64,000 nucleotides of DNA, from the NCBI GenBank assembly GCA_964344185.1, contig CAYFMN010000013.1, forward strand, positions 37,731 through 101,730. Reading direction: 5' to 3'. Below the pieces are notes generated by a model. It saw only the letters and a program-made list of their open reading frames with translations. It was not told where the DNA came from and ran no database searches. Position numbers and translations under genes: made by a program. Below are positions 1 to 8,680 of the stretch, piece after piece (the stretch's first letter is position 1; every line of letters begins with the position of its first letter). The DNA comes from JAJDAT01 sp964344185 (GTDB lineage Bacteria; Nitrospinota; Nitrospinia; Nitrospinales; JAJDAT01).

Positions 1-1
1 A

Positions 2-730
2 CTTGAAGCCATTTTTGACCGTATTCAGTTTGTTGATTTGAGAATAGCGCATGTAATTCAGGGTTTTAAATTAGACGCTATTAAAAAAGAAAATGAGTTG
101 ATTGCTCAAAACGCGTCGGACGACATTATTCAAAGTTTGAGAAAAGAAACAGAAAATAAAATAGAGGAGTTTACCGAAATTCGCAATTTTGTAAAAAAAT
201 GCAATGAACCAGGAGAGTTTTTAGAAGATGAAAAAGTTGAGCGATTGCAAGAAATTGCCAAGATGACTTATATTGATGAAAGCGGTAATGTTCAGAATCT
301 CTTAACTGAAAATGAACTCGTGAATTTATCTATAAGGAAAGGAAGCATAACAGAAGCGGAAAGAAAACAGATGCAAAATCATGCCGCCGTCACTATTAAA
401 ATGTTGAATCAAATACCTTTTACGAAAAAACTAGCGCGAATTCCTCACTTTGCTGGAGCCCATCATGAATGTATGAATGGAAAAGGTTATCCCTTAGGGC
501 TAAAAGGAGATGAAATTCCTTTCGAGGGTAAACTAATGGCTGTTACAGATATTGCAGAAGCTTTGACAGCCGCCGATAGACCCTATAAAAAAGCAATGCC
601 TCTTTCCATTGTTAATAGGATATTACGGTCCATGGCCGATAATGATGAATTGGATAAAGATATGGTGGAATTGTTTATTAACGAAAATGTGTATGGTCGA
701 TATAAAGAAAAATATGAAAATGAAAACTAA
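2..730 (+). CDS. HD-GYP domain phosphodiesterase, C-terminal part (gene enters from left edge)
   Basis: The frame is open from base 2, so the gene starts outside the window. What is visible is the C-terminal half of an HD-GYP domain: a LSIRKGSITEAER stretch, then AHHECMNGKGYPLGLKG (the HHE..GxGYP signature), DIAEALTAADRPYKKAMP and a helical tail. The first visible residues (LEAIFDRIQFVDLRIAHVI) match the linker that follows the HD diad in the long-insert HD-GYP subfamily, so the catalytic HD pair probably lies just upstream of the window. Family members hydrolyse cyclic dinucleotides such as c-di-GMP in the cytoplasm, usually under an N-terminal sensor not seen here. Family call is firm; substrate is inferred. 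Confidence 0.85.
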   Translation, partial: LEAIFDRIQFVDLRIAHVIQGFKLDAIKKENELIAQNASDDIIQSLRKETENKIEEFTEIRNFVKKCNEPGEFLEDEKVERLQEIAKMTYIDESGNVQNLLTENELVNLSIRKGSITEAERKQMQNHAAVTIKMLNQIPFTKKLARIPHFAGAHHECMNGKGYPLGLKGDEIPFEGKLMAVTDIAEALTAADRPYKKAMPLSIVNRILRSMADNDELDKDMVELFINENVYGRYKEKYENEN

Positions 731-816
731 GTTTCGAGCTTTTTTTACAGTTCGCAAAATATAAAATACCCTCCAATTTTTTAATTATTAGAATCCTTTC
801 TCTCGACAATTAAATT

Positions 817-1659
817 ATGGCGTTAATTCCTCCCCATTTTTTTGACTGCGTCATAGCTATTGGAGTTCGTGAAAATAGCGATCATATCAAATGGATTGGT
901 ACCGGTACTTTAATAGGTAGGTTATTTCGGAAAGTTTCGGAAGGTGAGAGCGAATATCATATTTATATTGTAACTAATCGACATGTGTTGAAAAAACATA
1001 AGACTGCCGTTGTCAGGTTCAACCCAATGGAGGCTGAACCGGCAAAGGATTTTGATATTCCGTTATTTGATTCTAATGGAATTCCTTATTGGCAGGCCCA
1101 TTCAAAAGCCGATTTAGCTGCGATAGGAATTGACGCTGATTTCCTTAAGCAAGAAAAGGTTTCTTATAGTTTTTTTAAATCGGATTCCCAGAGTATGATT
1201 TTATCGGAAATGGTTCAGAATGGGGTTTCTGAAGGAGATTTTATTTATGTTTTAGGTTTTCCGATGGGAATTGTAGACCTTGACAGGCAATACGTAATTG
1301 CCAGATCTGGGATAATTGCCAGGTTACGAGATGCGCAGGAAAAGCGCGGCTTAGAGTATTTGGTAGACGCTTCGGTATTTCCTGGAAATAGTGGCGGGCC
1401 TGTTATTTATAAACCAGAGATTATTAGCGTTGAAGGAACGCGATCAGTTGCAAGACCTTCTTTGATTGGTATTGTTTCAGGATATTTATCCTTTAAGGAT
1501 AATGCGGTAAGTCAACAAACCGGAAAAACTAGGGTTGTTTTTGAGGAAAACTCTGGTCTTGCTACGGTTATACCAATGGATTATGTATTGGAGACTATCG
1601 ATTTTTGTTTTAAAGCCAGAAACGCCAAGGATTTTACCTCTTCATCCAAAATATCTTAA
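817..1659 (+). CDS. Trypsin-like (S1/DegP-fold) serine protease
   Basis: A 280-residue protein with the chymotrypsin-fold triad in order: His56 in VTNRHVL, Asp99 in KADLAAI and Ser192 in FPGNSGGPV. No signal peptide, transmembrane segment or PDZ domain is visible, so it is either cytoplasmic or exported by an unseen route. The insert around residues 80-135 is longer than in minimal DegP cores. The gene stands alone, 86 bp after the HD-GYP gene and converging on the fructosamine-kinase gene. No strong ribosome-binding site precedes the ATG. The protease fold is clear; activity and substrate are unknown. Confidence 0.8.
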   Translation: MALIPPHFFDCVIAIGVRENSDHIKWIGTGTLIGRLFRKVSEGESEYHIYIVTNRHVLKKHKTAVVRFNPMEAEPAKDFDIPLFDSNGIPYWQAHSKADLAAIGIDADFLKQEKVSYSFFKSDSQSMILSEMVQNGVSEGDFIYVLGFPMGIVDLDRQYVIARSGIIARLRDAQEKRGLEYLVDASVFPGNSGGPVIYKPEIISVEGTRSVARPSLIGIVSGYLSFKDNAVSQQTGKTRVVFEENSGLATVIPMDYVLETIDFCFKARNAKDFTSSSKIS

Positions 1660-1667
1660 TGAAATAA

Positions 1668-2540
1668 TTAGGATGAATAAAAATTAATAATTCTTTTTAT
1701 TGATGATAAATAGGAACTGCCAAATAAATTTAGATGATTTAGCAGATGGTAAAGGTTAAATAAGTCTCGTCTTTCGTTGTATTCAGGGTTTAAAGGAAAA
1801 GCTTCAACATAAGAGTTAAAAAATGATTTTGGTAGACTTCCAAAAAGCTCCATCATTGCCAAATCTGCTTCTCTATATCCGAAGTGTACGGCCGGGTCAA
1901 AAAGACAAGGTTCTCCCTTAGGTCCTCCAAAGTAATTTCCCGACCATAAGTCGCCATGCAAAAGCGCTGGTTTTTCATTTTCTAAACAAAGCCAATCGTC
2001 TAATTTTTTTTTAATCTTATCTATTTTATGATCGAGATCTGTCGGTAGGAGTTTGTTTTTCCTGGCGAGACTTTGTTGGAAGCCAATACGATGATCTCTG
2101 AAAAAAATGATGCCGCTGGATTCTTGAGTATTGATTTGGGGAGTTTTACCTATAAAATTATCATGATCTAGACCAAAAAATTTATCCGAAACTTTGTGAA
2201 GAGCGGCAAGTTTTTTCCCCAAGCTTGGAAAATAGTTTGTTTGGGTTTCTTCTAAAAATTCCAACAAAATAAATTTTGGATTTTTTCCAGGGTCTAAACC
2301 CAATACTTTAGGGATTCTTGGTCCTTCGGATGCCGAGCTTAATATTTCTAATCCTTGGGCTTCTTTTTTAAAAAAATCTGGAGGGGGAAAAGGGTTGGAT
2401 TTTAAAAAAACTTTTTCTTGATTTGATAATCGAAGAATTTGGGCTTCATTGATCGAACCGCCACCACAATGAGAGGAACTTTCAATTGAAGTTTTTATTC
2501 CATAAATTTTTGATAAAACTTCTAAGACTTGCAGTTTCAT
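1668..2540 (-). CDS. Fructosamine kinase family protein (ketosamine 3-kinase)
   Basis: Matches the fructosamine-3-kinase/APH fold: an N-terminal SSHCGGGSINEAQ loop, then the kinase catalytic loop LLHGDLWSGN (catalytic Asp about residue 197) and FDPAVHFGYREADLAM with the metal-binding Asp near 215. Bacterial members phosphorylate ribulosamines or erythrulosamines bound to lysines, so that the sugar is shed and the protein is deglycated. I start it at ATG 2540, whose A is the last base of the upstream TGA stop (TGATG overlap), which implies translational coupling with the phosphatase gene. Length (290 aa) is normal for the family. Substrate is inferred. Confidence 0.88.
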   Translation of the reverse strand: MKLQVLEVLSKIYGIKTSIESSSHCGGGSINEAQILRLSNQEKVFLKSNPFPPPDFFKKEAQGLEILSSASEGPRIPKVLGLDPGKNPKFILLEFLEETQTNYFPSLGKKLAALHKVSDKFFGLDHDNFIGKTPQINTQESSGIIFFRDHRIGFQQSLARKNKLLPTDLDHKIDKIKKKLDDWLCLENEKPALLHGDLWSGNYFGGPKGEPCLFDPAVHFGYREADLAMMELFGSLPKSFFNSYVEAFPLNPEYNERRDLFNLYHLLNHLNLFGSSYLSSIKRIINFYSS

Positions 2541-3043
2541 CAATGATTCAAATAATTTGTTTTTATAAATTCAAGAATTTTAGGGGAGGTTCTATTAACT
2601 ATATTGAAAACATTATCAAAGCCTTCGTCGCCTCCGTAATATGGGTCAGGAACGTCTAGTGGTTGCGTGGAAATATGTTCTGGATCAAAAGATCTAAATA
2701 AACGTAGTTTTTTCTTGGCCGTTGAAGGGGAACAAAGCGCCGATAAATCCATTAGATTAGACTGATCCATAGCAATCACTATATCAAATCGATCAAAATC
2801 GTCAGATTGGAATTGACGAGCTAAAGAATTCAATACAACGCCATTTTTGCGAGCTGTGGCTTGCATCCTTTTATCTGGAGGTTTTCCGACATGCCAATTG
2901 CCTGTTCCGGCGGATTCAATGTGAACTAAATTCTGACAATTTTCCTTTGTTACTAAGGCTTCAAAAACACCTTGAGCTAGAGGCGATCTACAAATATTTC
3001 CTAAGCAGACAAAACAAACTTTTATCGAATTAGGGGAAGACAT
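2540..3043 (-). CDS. Low-molecular-weight protein-tyrosine-phosphatase
   Basis: The P-loop is Cys13 to Arg19 in VCLGNICRS (CX5R), and the general-acid Asp133 lies in VPDPYYGG; 167 residues is a normal LMW-PTP length. It dephosphorylates phosphotyrosine or small phosphosugar-amines via a cysteinyl-phosphate intermediate. The gene is the first of a two-gene minus-strand operon and overlaps the fructosamine-kinase start by one base. LMW-PTPs have been reported to act as ribulosamine-5-phosphate phosphatases, the step before the kinase in deglycation, so the pairing is functionally sensible. A role on tyrosine kinases of polysaccharide export is an alternative. Confidence 0.9.
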   Translation of the reverse strand: MSSPNSIKVCFVCLGNICRSPLAQGVFEALVTKENCQNLVHIESAGTGNWHVGKPPDKRMQATARKNGVVLNSLARQFQSDDFDRFDIVIAMDQSNLMDLSALCSPSTAKKKLRLFRSFDPEHISTQPLDVPDPYYGGDEGFDNVFNIVNRTSPKILEFIKTNYLNH

Positions 3044-3326
3044 AATGTTTAATTGGGAGGTGAATAAGATTAAAAGCTAGTGGCTAGAAGTATTTAATTC
3101 CTTACCTTAAAAAAAGAACTTTATGGGTTAGTTCCTTCGTTGATTTCAACCGGTTTTCCGTTTAATATGGCTTTTCGCCAAATTTAATAAGTTCTTTAGG
3201 GCGTTATTTTATCTTGTTTGGTTACAGCCCGCAATCCATAAAGAAAATTTCTAAAAGTTTGTTTCAGTTGGCTTTTCTTTATTTAATTGTCTTAAGGGAA
3301 TCTCTAAAAATTCAGATTTGCCAGAA

Positions 3327-3354
3327 GCCTGACCCTTGAATTTAAGGGCCAGGC
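3327..3354. other. Strong two-part hairpin in the purB upstream region
   Basis: GCCTG / CAGGC (3327-3331 with 3350-3354) encloses CCCTT / AAGGG (3333-3337 with 3344-3348), separated by one A.C mismatch, with a 6-nt loop. There is no following T-run, so it is not a classical terminator. It lies in a 459-bp gene-free stretch (3044-3502) between the divergent phosphatase gene and purB. It could be part of a purB leader or a small RNA; no known purine riboswitch core was recognised. Confidence 0.5.
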
Positions 3355-3430
3355 GATAACAAACTGGTAAAAATGCCAATTATTAGAGGTTTTCTTAAAA
3401 TAAACTTCTTTTAATGTTATCAGTTAGAAT

Positions 3431-3467
3431 CACTCTGAATTTTAAAGAGTGTTTCAAATTTTTTTAT
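3431..3467 (+). terminator. Hairpin plus T-run in the purB leader
   Basis: CACTCT (3431-3436) pairs with AGAGTG (3446-3451) across a 9-nt AT loop, followed by a T-rich run to 3467. It sits about 36 bp upstream of the purB start on the same strand, so it may be a weak intrinsic terminator or attenuator in the leader rather than the end of a gene. The stem is short and AT-rich. Confidence 0.35.
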
Positions 3468-3502
3468 GCTCTATTCATTACTTCAAACTAGGAGATTGGG
3501 TT

Positions 3503-4792
3503 TTGATTTCCCGTTACACTCTTCCTGAAATGGGAGCCATTTGGGAACCTAAAAATAAGTTCGATATTTGGCTTAAAATTGAAATTGCGGCTTGCGAAGC
3601 ATGGGCTGACTTGGGAGAAATTCCAAAAGACGCTCTTGAGGAAATTCAGAAAAAAGCCAATTTTAATATTCAGCGTATTGATGAAATTGAAAAAGAAACA
3701 AGGCATGATGTCATTGCATTTACCACTTGTGTTTCAGAATATGTTGGTCCGGCTTCTCGCTATATTCACTTAGGATTGACTTCTTCAGATGTGGTAGACA
3801 CGGCTTTTGGAGTTCAGCTAAAACAGGCCTCTAAACTAATAATTAAAAAATTAGAGGACTTTCGAGATGTTTTAAAAAAACAGGCTCACAATCATAAAAA
3901 TACGGTAACAATTGGTCGTTCGCATGGCATTCATGCAGAACCCACAACTTTTGGAATTAAACTGGCTAATTGGTACTCTGAAATTTGCCGCAATATTCAA
4001 AGGATGAAGCGAGCTCGAGACACTATATCTACAGGGCAAATTTCAGGAGCAGTTGGAACATTCGCTAACATTCCTCCCATCATCGAGGAATATGTTTGCA
4101 AAAAATTAGGATTGAAACCCGCCGCTATTTCCAGTCAAGTTATTCAAAGAGATCGCCACGCTGAGTTTTTTTCCACACTTGCAGTTATAGCTAGTTCTTT
4201 GGATAAATTCGCAGTTGAAATAAGACATTTACAAAGGACTGAAGTTTTAGAAGCGGAAGAATATTTTTCATCGGGACAGAAAGGTTCTTCAGCGATGCCC
4301 CATAAAAGAAATCCTGTTGTTTCGGAGCAGATGAGCGGTTTAGCCCGTATTATTAGGGGAAATGCCTCTGCGGCATTAGAAAATGTTCCACTTTGGCACG
4401 AACGAGATATTAGTCATTCTTCAGTAGAAAGAGTGATTGGACCCGATAGCTGTATTTTGTTGCATTATATGCTGACAAAAATGACCCAACTGATAGACAG
4501 GTTGATTGTATACCCAGAAAATATGCAGAAAAACCTTGAAAAAACTGGTGGGTTAATATTTTCTCAATATATTTTACTTGCTTTAACTCGTAAGGGAGTT
4601 TCTAGAGAGGAAGCTTATAAGATAGTGCAAAGAAATGCCATGGCTACGTGGGAAAAAGGCGATAGCTTTTTATCTAGGTTAAAAAAAGACAAAGATATTA
4701 AAAAATATTTGACGGTTGAGGAATTAGAGAAGTCTTTCGATTTAAATTATCATCTAAAAAACGTAGATAATATTTTTCAACGCGTTTTTTAA
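3503..4792 (+). CDS. purB: Adenylosuccinate lyase
   Basis: Cleaves SAICAR to AICAR plus fumarate and adenylosuccinate to AMP plus fumarate in purine synthesis. The superfamily signature GSSAMPHKRNP lies near residues 261-271, the active-site histidine region is TIGRSHGIHAEPTTFG, and HSSVERVIGPD follows. I choose the TTG at 3503 because AGGAG (3490-3494) lies 8 nt upstream and the protein then begins with the normal ISRYTLPEMGAIWEP; a longer frame back to 3449 adds 18 residues unlike the family and overlaps a hairpin. Length 429 aa is typical. purC follows after 61 bp, probably in one operon. Confidence 0.95.
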   Translation: MISRYTLPEMGAIWEPKNKFDIWLKIEIAACEAWADLGEIPKDALEEIQKKANFNIQRIDEIEKETRHDVIAFTTCVSEYVGPASRYIHLGLTSSDVVDTAFGVQLKQASKLIIKKLEDFRDVLKKQAHNHKNTVTIGRSHGIHAEPTTFGIKLANWYSEICRNIQRMKRARDTISTGQISGAVGTFANIPPIIEEYVCKKLGLKPAAISSQVIQRDRHAEFFSTLAVIASSLDKFAVEIRHLQRTEVLEAEEYFSSGQKGSSAMPHKRNPVVSEQMSGLARIIRGNASAALENVPLWHERDISHSSVERVIGPDSCILLHYMLTKMTQLIDRLIVYPENMQKNLEKTGGLIFSQYILLALTRKGVSREEAYKIVQRNAMATWEKGDSFLSRLKKDKDIKKYLTVEELEKSFDLNYHLKNVDNIFQRVF

Positions 4793-4853
4793 AAGTTTAA
4801 AGAAAATTTTTTGCGTTTTGCTAGTGTCAAAGCTCAAACCTAATGGAGGAAAG

Positions 4854-5756
4854 GTGAACAAAACACTAATTTATTCGGGTTCGGTAAAAGATGTATATAA
4901 AGTTGAAGATGGAGTTTGCGAATTTGATTTTACTGATAAAGTTTCAGTTTTTGACAAACCCATTGGCAACGTAATTCCCGGAAAAGGCGAAACTTTGTGT
5001 GATTTAGCGTGTTTTTGGTTCGATTTATTAAAGGATTTAGATATTGAGTGTCATTTCATTGAGCGCACAGGGCCAAAAACGATAAGAGTCAAAGAGGTTC
5101 AGATTATCCGCGATTATTCAAAAATTATTGACGGAAAAACCAATCACTTAATTCCATTAGAGTTTATTCTCAGGCATTATGCCGCAGGTAGTTTTCATGA
5201 TCGATTGCGCAAAGGCAAAATAGAACCAGAAAGTTTGGGGGTTTCGGAGGTTCCATATGGAATGGAGTTGCCAGAACCCTATTTTGAAACTAGCACCAAA
5301 TTAGAATCTCATGACAGGATACTTTCGACTAGCGAGGCTTTAGAGATCTCTAAAATGGAACAAGAGCGGATGGATGAGATTGAAGACATTTGCATTAGAA
5401 TCGACGACGCTATAGAAGAACGATTAGAATCTTCCAATTTAATTCATGTGGATGGCAAAAAGGAATTTGGATACGACAGAGAAGGTCAATTAATGATAGT
5501 TGATGTGTTTGGAACTCCTGATGAAGATAGATATTGGGATAAGAAACGTTATTTAGAAAATGGAGAACACATCGAGTTGAGTAAAGAAGCGGTAAGAATG
5601 CATTATCGCAAAATTGGTTATAAAGATGAATTGGACGCCGCTCGTAAATCAAAATCGGAAGAACCTCTAATTCCTGATATGCCCGATAATTTGGTTAAGG
5701 AGGTTTCAGAGATTTACAAATCTATCGCTCAAGAGATTTTAAAATCGAAAAATTGA
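4854..5756 (+). CDS. purC: Phosphoribosylaminoimidazole-succinocarboxamide (SAICAR) synthase
   Basis: ATP-dependent ligation of aspartate to CAIR, the step just before PurB. Family features are GSVKDVYK at the N-terminus, IPLEFILRHYAAGSFHDRL, HDRILS and EFGYDREGQLMIVDVFGTPDEDRYW near the C-terminus. The start is GTG 4854, preceded by GGAGGA (4845-4850); an upstream in-frame TTG at 4818 would add 12 residues that do not look like the family. At 300 residues it is of the longer, archaeal/delta-type PurC class. The partner gene purB is immediately upstream. Confidence 0.94.
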   Translation: MNKTLIYSGSVKDVYKVEDGVCEFDFTDKVSVFDKPIGNVIPGKGETLCDLACFWFDLLKDLDIECHFIERTGPKTIRVKEVQIIRDYSKIIDGKTNHLIPLEFILRHYAAGSFHDRLRKGKIEPESLGVSEVPYGMELPEPYFETSTKLESHDRILSTSEALEISKMEQERMDEIEDICIRIDDAIEERLESSNLIHVDGKKEFGYDREGQLMIVDVFGTPDEDRYWDKKRYLENGEHIELSKEAVRMHYRKIGYKDELDAARKSKSEEPLIPDMPDNLVKEVSEIYKSIAQEILKSKN

Positions 5757-5774
5757 ATTTATTTTTGTCTACTG

Positions 5775-5802
5775 GGTTTAACAGACAAATGCCTGTTAAA
5801 CC
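5775..5802. terminator. Hairpin between convergent purC and histidine kinase genes
   Basis: GGTTTAACAG (5775-5784) and CTGTTAAACC (5793-5802) form a perfect 10-bp stem with an 8-nt loop, in the 130-bp gap between convergent genes. Neither side has a long T-run, so a bidirectional terminator function is inferred from position. Confidence 0.55.
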
Positions 5803-5886
5803 TGAATAATAAATCGAATAATTTTAATGTTTTCTAAGATGATTTTTTTGAAGTTTTAAAATATATATTCCCTAGTCCGTTTTTGG

Positions 5887-7374
5887 TTAATCTTTTATAA
5901 ATAAAGGTAGCCAAAGCTTTACTGTCGAACCTTCGTTTATTTTGCTTGAAATTTCAACCCCACCTTGATGTTGGTTCATTATTTCTTTTACTATTGGCAG
6001 ACCCAGCCCTACACCAAAGCTTTTAGTGCTGTATAATGGCGTAAAAATATTCTTAAATTCCTCTTCGGGAATCCCTAATGCGGTATCTATAAAATAAATT
6101 TCTAGTATATTTGAGTTTAAAACGATATTTATATTTAAATTTAAACCGCTAATTGTTTCGCCTTTTTTATTCGTTTTAGATTTTTTTTCGGAAAGAGCTT
6201 GGAGCGAGTTTTCTATAATGTTGATGATAGCCCTGCGGAGCCTTTCTTTATAAATTAAAACAGAGACTTTTGAATTAAAGCTTTCCTGAACTAAAAAATC
6301 ATTATCAAGTTTTTGTTCATTGAGAATTTCACCTAGAAACTTATCGATTTGGACCCATTCTTTTTTTGGAGAATGCGGTCTGGCAAAGTCGAGTAATTCC
6401 TCTATTATACTATTGCAACGGACGATATTTCTTTCAACCATTTCTAATAGATTATGACTATTTTTGTCATTTTTAGGTACCGAATAAGATATTGAAAAGA
6501 TAACATTTCTAATTGTTCCTAAAGGATTTCTCAGCTCATGAGCTACTTTTGCCGATAGTTCGCCCAATAAAGCTAACCTTTCTTTTTGGACAAGCTCTTT
6601 TTGTGCAGTTTTTAATTTTTCGGTTCGCTCCTCGACAAGTTGTTCTAAATTATCTCGATATTGTCTAAGCTCCAAGTTGCCTTTTTGTATTTGGGAGAGC
6701 ATATCGTTAAAACCGTCAAAAAGAGTTCCTAATTCATCTTTACTGTCACGGTGCACTCGAATTGCATAGTCTGATTTTGTTGCAACCAATTTTGCCGTAT
6801 TAGTTAATGAAAGAATAGGGTCTGAGATAACCCTTTGAACTCTTATGGAAAAAAAGAATGAAAATAGCAAAGCGACAAACATGACCAAACCTACAAAGAC
6901 TAAATAATTATCTCTTTGTACCTGAAGGTCTTTTAAATGAGAATAAAGGTATATGCTGCCAATTTTTTCGCCTTTTAGAGTAATTGGACGAAATATTTCA
7001 ACATGATCGTCGGCGATAACATGGCCAATTTTTATTAATTTCGGACTTGGAACCGGTTCCTTTTCTATCCGTGAGTAGGAAGCGAAAGGAACTCCATTTT
7101 CGTCATAAAGCGCAACGAAAAGAATTTGAGGTTCTTCCTTAACATAGGAAAGAGTATTTTTTGCCGTAATTGGATCTCCAAACTCTAATGCAGATCTACT
7201 ATTAGCCCCAACTACTCCAGCCAATGTGTTGAGATTATTTACTAAATTTGTTTTGAATGTTTGAGTGTCTTTTATGATAAAGAAAAAACTTGAGAATAAT
7301 AGAGTCAAAAAAGTTGTCCCCAAAAGGATTATTGTGAGCTTGGCTCTAATACGGAGGTCTTTTAAAATTTGCAT
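5887..7374 (-). CDS. Membrane sensor histidine kinase with CHASE8-like sensor and HAMP
   Basis: Two membrane helices (about residues 14-34 and 157-178) bracket a periplasmic domain resembling CHASE8 (NLNTLAGVVGANSRSALEFGD...). A HAMP linker (about 179-232), a coiled coil, and the dimerisation helix with phospho-accepting His279 in AKVAHELRNPL follow, then an ATPase domain with an N-box (INIIENSLQAL) and G-boxes (FGVGLGLPIVKEI). No response regulator is adjacent. The gene starts 10 bp after the YfiR-like gene. CHASE8 is the sensor of YfiN-type proteins that YfiR restrains, so the upstream protein is the likely periplasmic regulator. Confidence 0.88.
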   Translation of the reverse strand: MQILKDLRIRAKLTIILLGTTFLTLLFSSFFFIIKDTQTFKTNLVNNLNTLAGVVGANSRSALEFGDPITAKNTLSYVKEEPQILFVALYDENGVPFASYSRIEKEPVPSPKLIKIGHVIADDHVEIFRPITLKGEKIGSIYLYSHLKDLQVQRDNYLVFVGLVMFVALLFSFFFSIRVQRVISDPILSLTNTAKLVATKSDYAIRVHRDSKDELGTLFDGFNDMLSQIQKGNLELRQYRDNLEQLVEERTEKLKTAQKELVQKERLALLGELSAKVAHELRNPLGTIRNVIFSISYSVPKNDKNSHNLLEMVERNIVRCNSIIEELLDFARPHSPKKEWVQIDKFLGEILNEQKLDNDFLVQESFNSKVSVLIYKERLRRAIINIIENSLQALSEKKSKTNKKGETISGLNLNINIVLNSNILEIYFIDTALGIPEEEFKNIFTPLYSTKSFGVGLGLPIVKEIMNQHQGGVEISSKINEGSTVKLWLPLFIKD

Positions 7375-7384
7375 ATTGATCTCC

Positions 7385-7981
7385 TCAATTGGGAAGTCCC
7401 AACTTTAATAGCTCAGAACTAATCCACAACCTACCTCGTTCAACAGCTTTTCGGTTGATTTGGAAACGAATTTTATTTTTTTTCCCTTCTTTAATCACAA
7501 AGTTAATGCCAGCTCCTTGGTCGGCTAATCCGGTTTCTTCTGTAACGACAAGGACAGGCGCCTTACCTATAATTTTTAATAGAGACTTAAGAAAACTTCC
7601 GTATGGCCTGGGTATAAATAATATATGACACTTTTTGAGATGATCGCTTGGGGGGTTTTCTTTAATTATTAGCTCCGATCCTTTAAACTTTCTCTTTTTC
7701 GCTAAGTTCTTAAGGATATTACCAAAGGGATTTTCTCCAAATAGGCATAGATTAAATCTTCCTTTTTTCTTATTTTTTAATTTATCTTCAGGCCAGTCGA
7801 TAAACTTTGTAAAACTATATAAAAAACCAGCTTTAACTACGTATTCGTTAAAGTCTTCGTTTTCAGCTAGAGTGGAAGAGGCAGGCGAGATAAGGGGAAA
7901 TACGATTATCAATAGCGCAACAATTATTTTTTTGACCTTGGCGCCATAAAGAAAACGTATATTTATTGGGTTTTGATCCAT
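7385..7981 (-). CDS. YfiR-family periplasmic protein (DUF4154)
   Basis: The 198-residue protein has an N-terminal hydrophobic stretch (about residues 18-38, ending near SPASSTLA) consistent with a signal peptide after a longish basic n-region. It then carries the family hallmark YVVKAGFLYSFTKFIDWP and the later GLADQGAGINFVIKEGKKNKIRFQINRKA. YfiR proteins bind the periplasmic CHASE8 domain of YfiN and hold it inactive. Here the co-operonic partner is a histidine kinase with such a sensor rather than a diguanylate cyclase. ATG 7981 is the only reasonable start. Family identity is firm; the regulatory pairing is inferred from context. Confidence 0.85.
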   Translation of the reverse strand: MDQNPINIRFLYGAKVKKIIVALLIIVFPLISPASSTLAENEDFNEYVVKAGFLYSFTKFIDWPEDKLKNKKKGRFNLCLFGENPFGNILKNLAKKRKFKGSELIIKENPPSDHLKKCHILFIPRPYGSFLKSLLKIIGKAPVLVVTEETGLADQGAGINFVIKEGKKNKIRFQINRKAVERGRLWISSELLKLGLPN

Positions 7982-8680
7982 TGAAAAAATTACGAAGATT
8001 CACGAAAGTTAATTTTGTATTTTATTTGACTAAGGTTTTTCCCAGACCTTGAATAAGAAAATTTAAAAAACTCCGTTTTCTTCGGGAGTTAAAATAAATT
8101 ATGTAAACCAAGATATTGATTACTATCGTATTTTGTAATATAAAAAATTCTGGTTACAGATAATTTTGAGAACGGTAGCCTTGATAAAATATTCTTTAAC
8201 CGATTAATAGTTTAGTCTAACTTTGGCAAATTCTTTAGTAAAGCAAACAAGTTGGCAAGGCTTATTTTGGGTTAATTTTAAAATTCGCATAAATTTTTGA
8301 TCTTACTAATTCCGCTAATGGGCTTTGAAGATAACCTTTCCAAGGCAGAATCTTTATATCTATTAAAAAATATGAAATTACCTACGAAAATTAGAAAAAT
8401 GGAAAATTTAAGTTATTGATAAAAAATCCAAAAATTAGATTTTGTGAATTTTCTAGAAAATGAAATACAAAGTTCACAAAAAGAAAAATTTTAGTCATTT
8501 TAATAATTATAGCGGATAAGTTTAATTCGGTTTTTCAAAGTAATGTAAAGGTTTTAAAATCAATTGGATAAAAATTTTTGAGAAATTACTGAAAATTTGA
8601 TTTCGTTACAAGAAAAGTTTTTTTTGAAGAACTGATTGTTTTTAAAGCGATAAAATATCGGAGAGAGCGGCTTTTTTTAG
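7982..8680. other. AT-rich intergenic stretch, no gene recognised
   Basis: About 700 bp of very AT-rich sequence between the YfiR-like gene and the end of the BatA-like gene, both on the minus strand. I see no coding frame with recognisable residues, no tRNA-like structure and no long inverted repeat. It must contain the promoter for the YfiR/kinase operon and the 3' end of the BatA transcript, but no site could be assigned. Confidence 0.5.

Noticed and set aside
3449..3502. Upstream extension of purB
   Set aside because: The 18 extra residues overlap the leader hairpin and T-run and do not match the family, while TTG 3503 has a well-placed AGGAG.
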